This document shows positions 37,558 to 37,812 of a stretch of DNA of 37,812 nt, one piece after another (positions within the stretch are counted from its first letter, which is position 1; every line of letters begins with the position of its first letter). Source of the stretch: an uncultured Roseiflexaceae bacterium (GTDB lineage: Bacteria; Chloroflexota; Chloroflexia; Chloroflexales; Roseiflexaceae); the NCBI GenBank assembly GCA_937974195.1, contig CALJIC010000307.1, forward strand, positions 1 to 37,812. The letters run 5' to 3'. The notes under the pieces are model-generated. The model made no database searches, was not told where the DNA came from, and worked only from the letters and a program-made list of their open reading frames with translations. The position numbers were made by a program, and so were the translations under genes.

Positions 37558-37738
37558 ATTCAATCGCAATATTTGTGCCGGGGTTTTCTACCATTCATAA
37601 GCTCGATCGGCAGATTTGGTGATTTAATGAGAATAGTATCAATTTACATTTGAGCAATTGCACATATGACAGGAGCAACGTGGCTGTGCCGCCGTCCCTC
37701 ACCGGGGGGTGTGGAAGGCCGCATGGCATTGATCCTCA
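37558..37738. other. AT-rich gene-free region
   Basis: This stretch has clearly lower GC down to about 37670, then returns to the usual level. I see no gene; a 30-codon frame from ATG 37667 has no family features and ends in the hairpin downstream. Confidence 0.5.
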
Positions 37739-37773
37739 GCGGCTCTGTGGCAACATAGTCACCACAGAGCCGC
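37739..37773. other. 12-bp hairpin at window end
   Basis: GCGGCTCTGTGG (37739-37750) pairs perfectly with CCACAGAGCCGC (37762-37773) around an 11-nt loop. On the plus strand it is followed by AAAAGG, so it does not look like a plus-strand intrinsic terminator; it could end a transcript entering from outside or belong to the adjacent repeat. Confidence 0.6.
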
Positions 37774-37782
37774 AAAAGGTTC

Positions 37783-37812
37783 TCAGTTCTCTGCCCTCAG
37801 TTCTCTGCCCTC
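37783..37812. repeat. 14-bp tandem repeat running off the window
   Basis: TCAGTTCTCTGCCC occurs at 37783-37796 and 37797-37810 and a third copy begins at 37811. The array continues beyond the window edge. Confidence 0.7.

Noticed and set aside
37667..37759. 30-codon frame in the AT-rich end region
   Set aside because: GGAG lies inside the frame rather than before it, no family features, and it ends in the hairpin.

Overview
The window is about 70% GC by eye and carries roughly thirty genes. No rRNA or tRNA gene, phage gene, transposase or CRISPR array was seen. Gene content (a two-repeat COG4315-type surface protein with a sortase-like tail, a fused MalF-MalG permease, a viral-type topoisomerase IB, Uma2-type protein, IolD/IolG and enolase-superfamily sugar-acid dehydratases) and many short GC-rich hairpin repeats suggest a Chloroflexota bacterium of the Chloroflexia type. 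That assignment is inference from gene style; nothing here is a phylogenetic marker.

Layout. 1-476: tandem ~72-bp repeats behind a PAQR/hemolysin III gene. 1264-9789: a sugar-acid utilisation locus with a Gfo/Idh-like protein, a D-galactonate-dehydratase-like enzyme and an RraA-type aldolase on the plus strand, an ABC importer (binding lipoprotein plus one fused permease polypeptide) on the minus strand, and a divergent glucarate dehydratase. 9802-13854: a two-component system (sensor kinase, OmpR-type regulator, small membrane protein) and a separate GAF sensor kinase. 14242-16534: DUF2231-Rieske protein, SRPBCC protein and a DJ-1/PfpI protein with a C-terminal membrane anchor, bracketed by two inverted copies of a repeat. 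16670-24402: a UDP-galactopyranose-mutase-like flavoprotein, a glycosyltransferase and a clan-A glycosidase on the minus strand, divergent from a small unknown gene and a GH2 glycosidase. 24513-29030: Uma2 protein, topoisomerase IB, ClpC. 29217-32110: overlapping iolD-iolG. 32198-34772: an LPXTG-like tandem-repeat surface protein, a very small membrane peptide overlapping a cysteine-rich protein behind a DtxR/IdeR-like box, and a YdeI/OmpD-associated protein. 34789-37449: a metal ABC importer operon behind a consensus sigma-70 promoter and an inverted repeat.

How the genes work together. The first 10 kb can be read as import of a sugar or sugar acid, dehydration by two enolase-superfamily enzymes and retro-aldol cleavage by the RraA-like protein, with the ABC ATPase missing and presumably supplied from elsewhere. 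The glycosidase, glycosyltransferase and mutase-like genes look like a surface glycan cassette. The 3' end is about metal supply: a TroA/ZnuA-like importer and, 2 kb away, a cysteine-rich gene pair with a possible metal-repressor operator.

The most interesting items are: the DtxR-like box plus palindrome in front of a 29-residue membrane peptide and a Cys-rich partner; the octamer-armed repeat in two inverted copies; a hairpin repeat that appears to have entered the mutase-like coding sequence in frame; the MalF-MalG fusion with a 15-bp hairpin controlling its junction with the binding protein; and a Gfo/Idh protein lacking the catalytic lysine.
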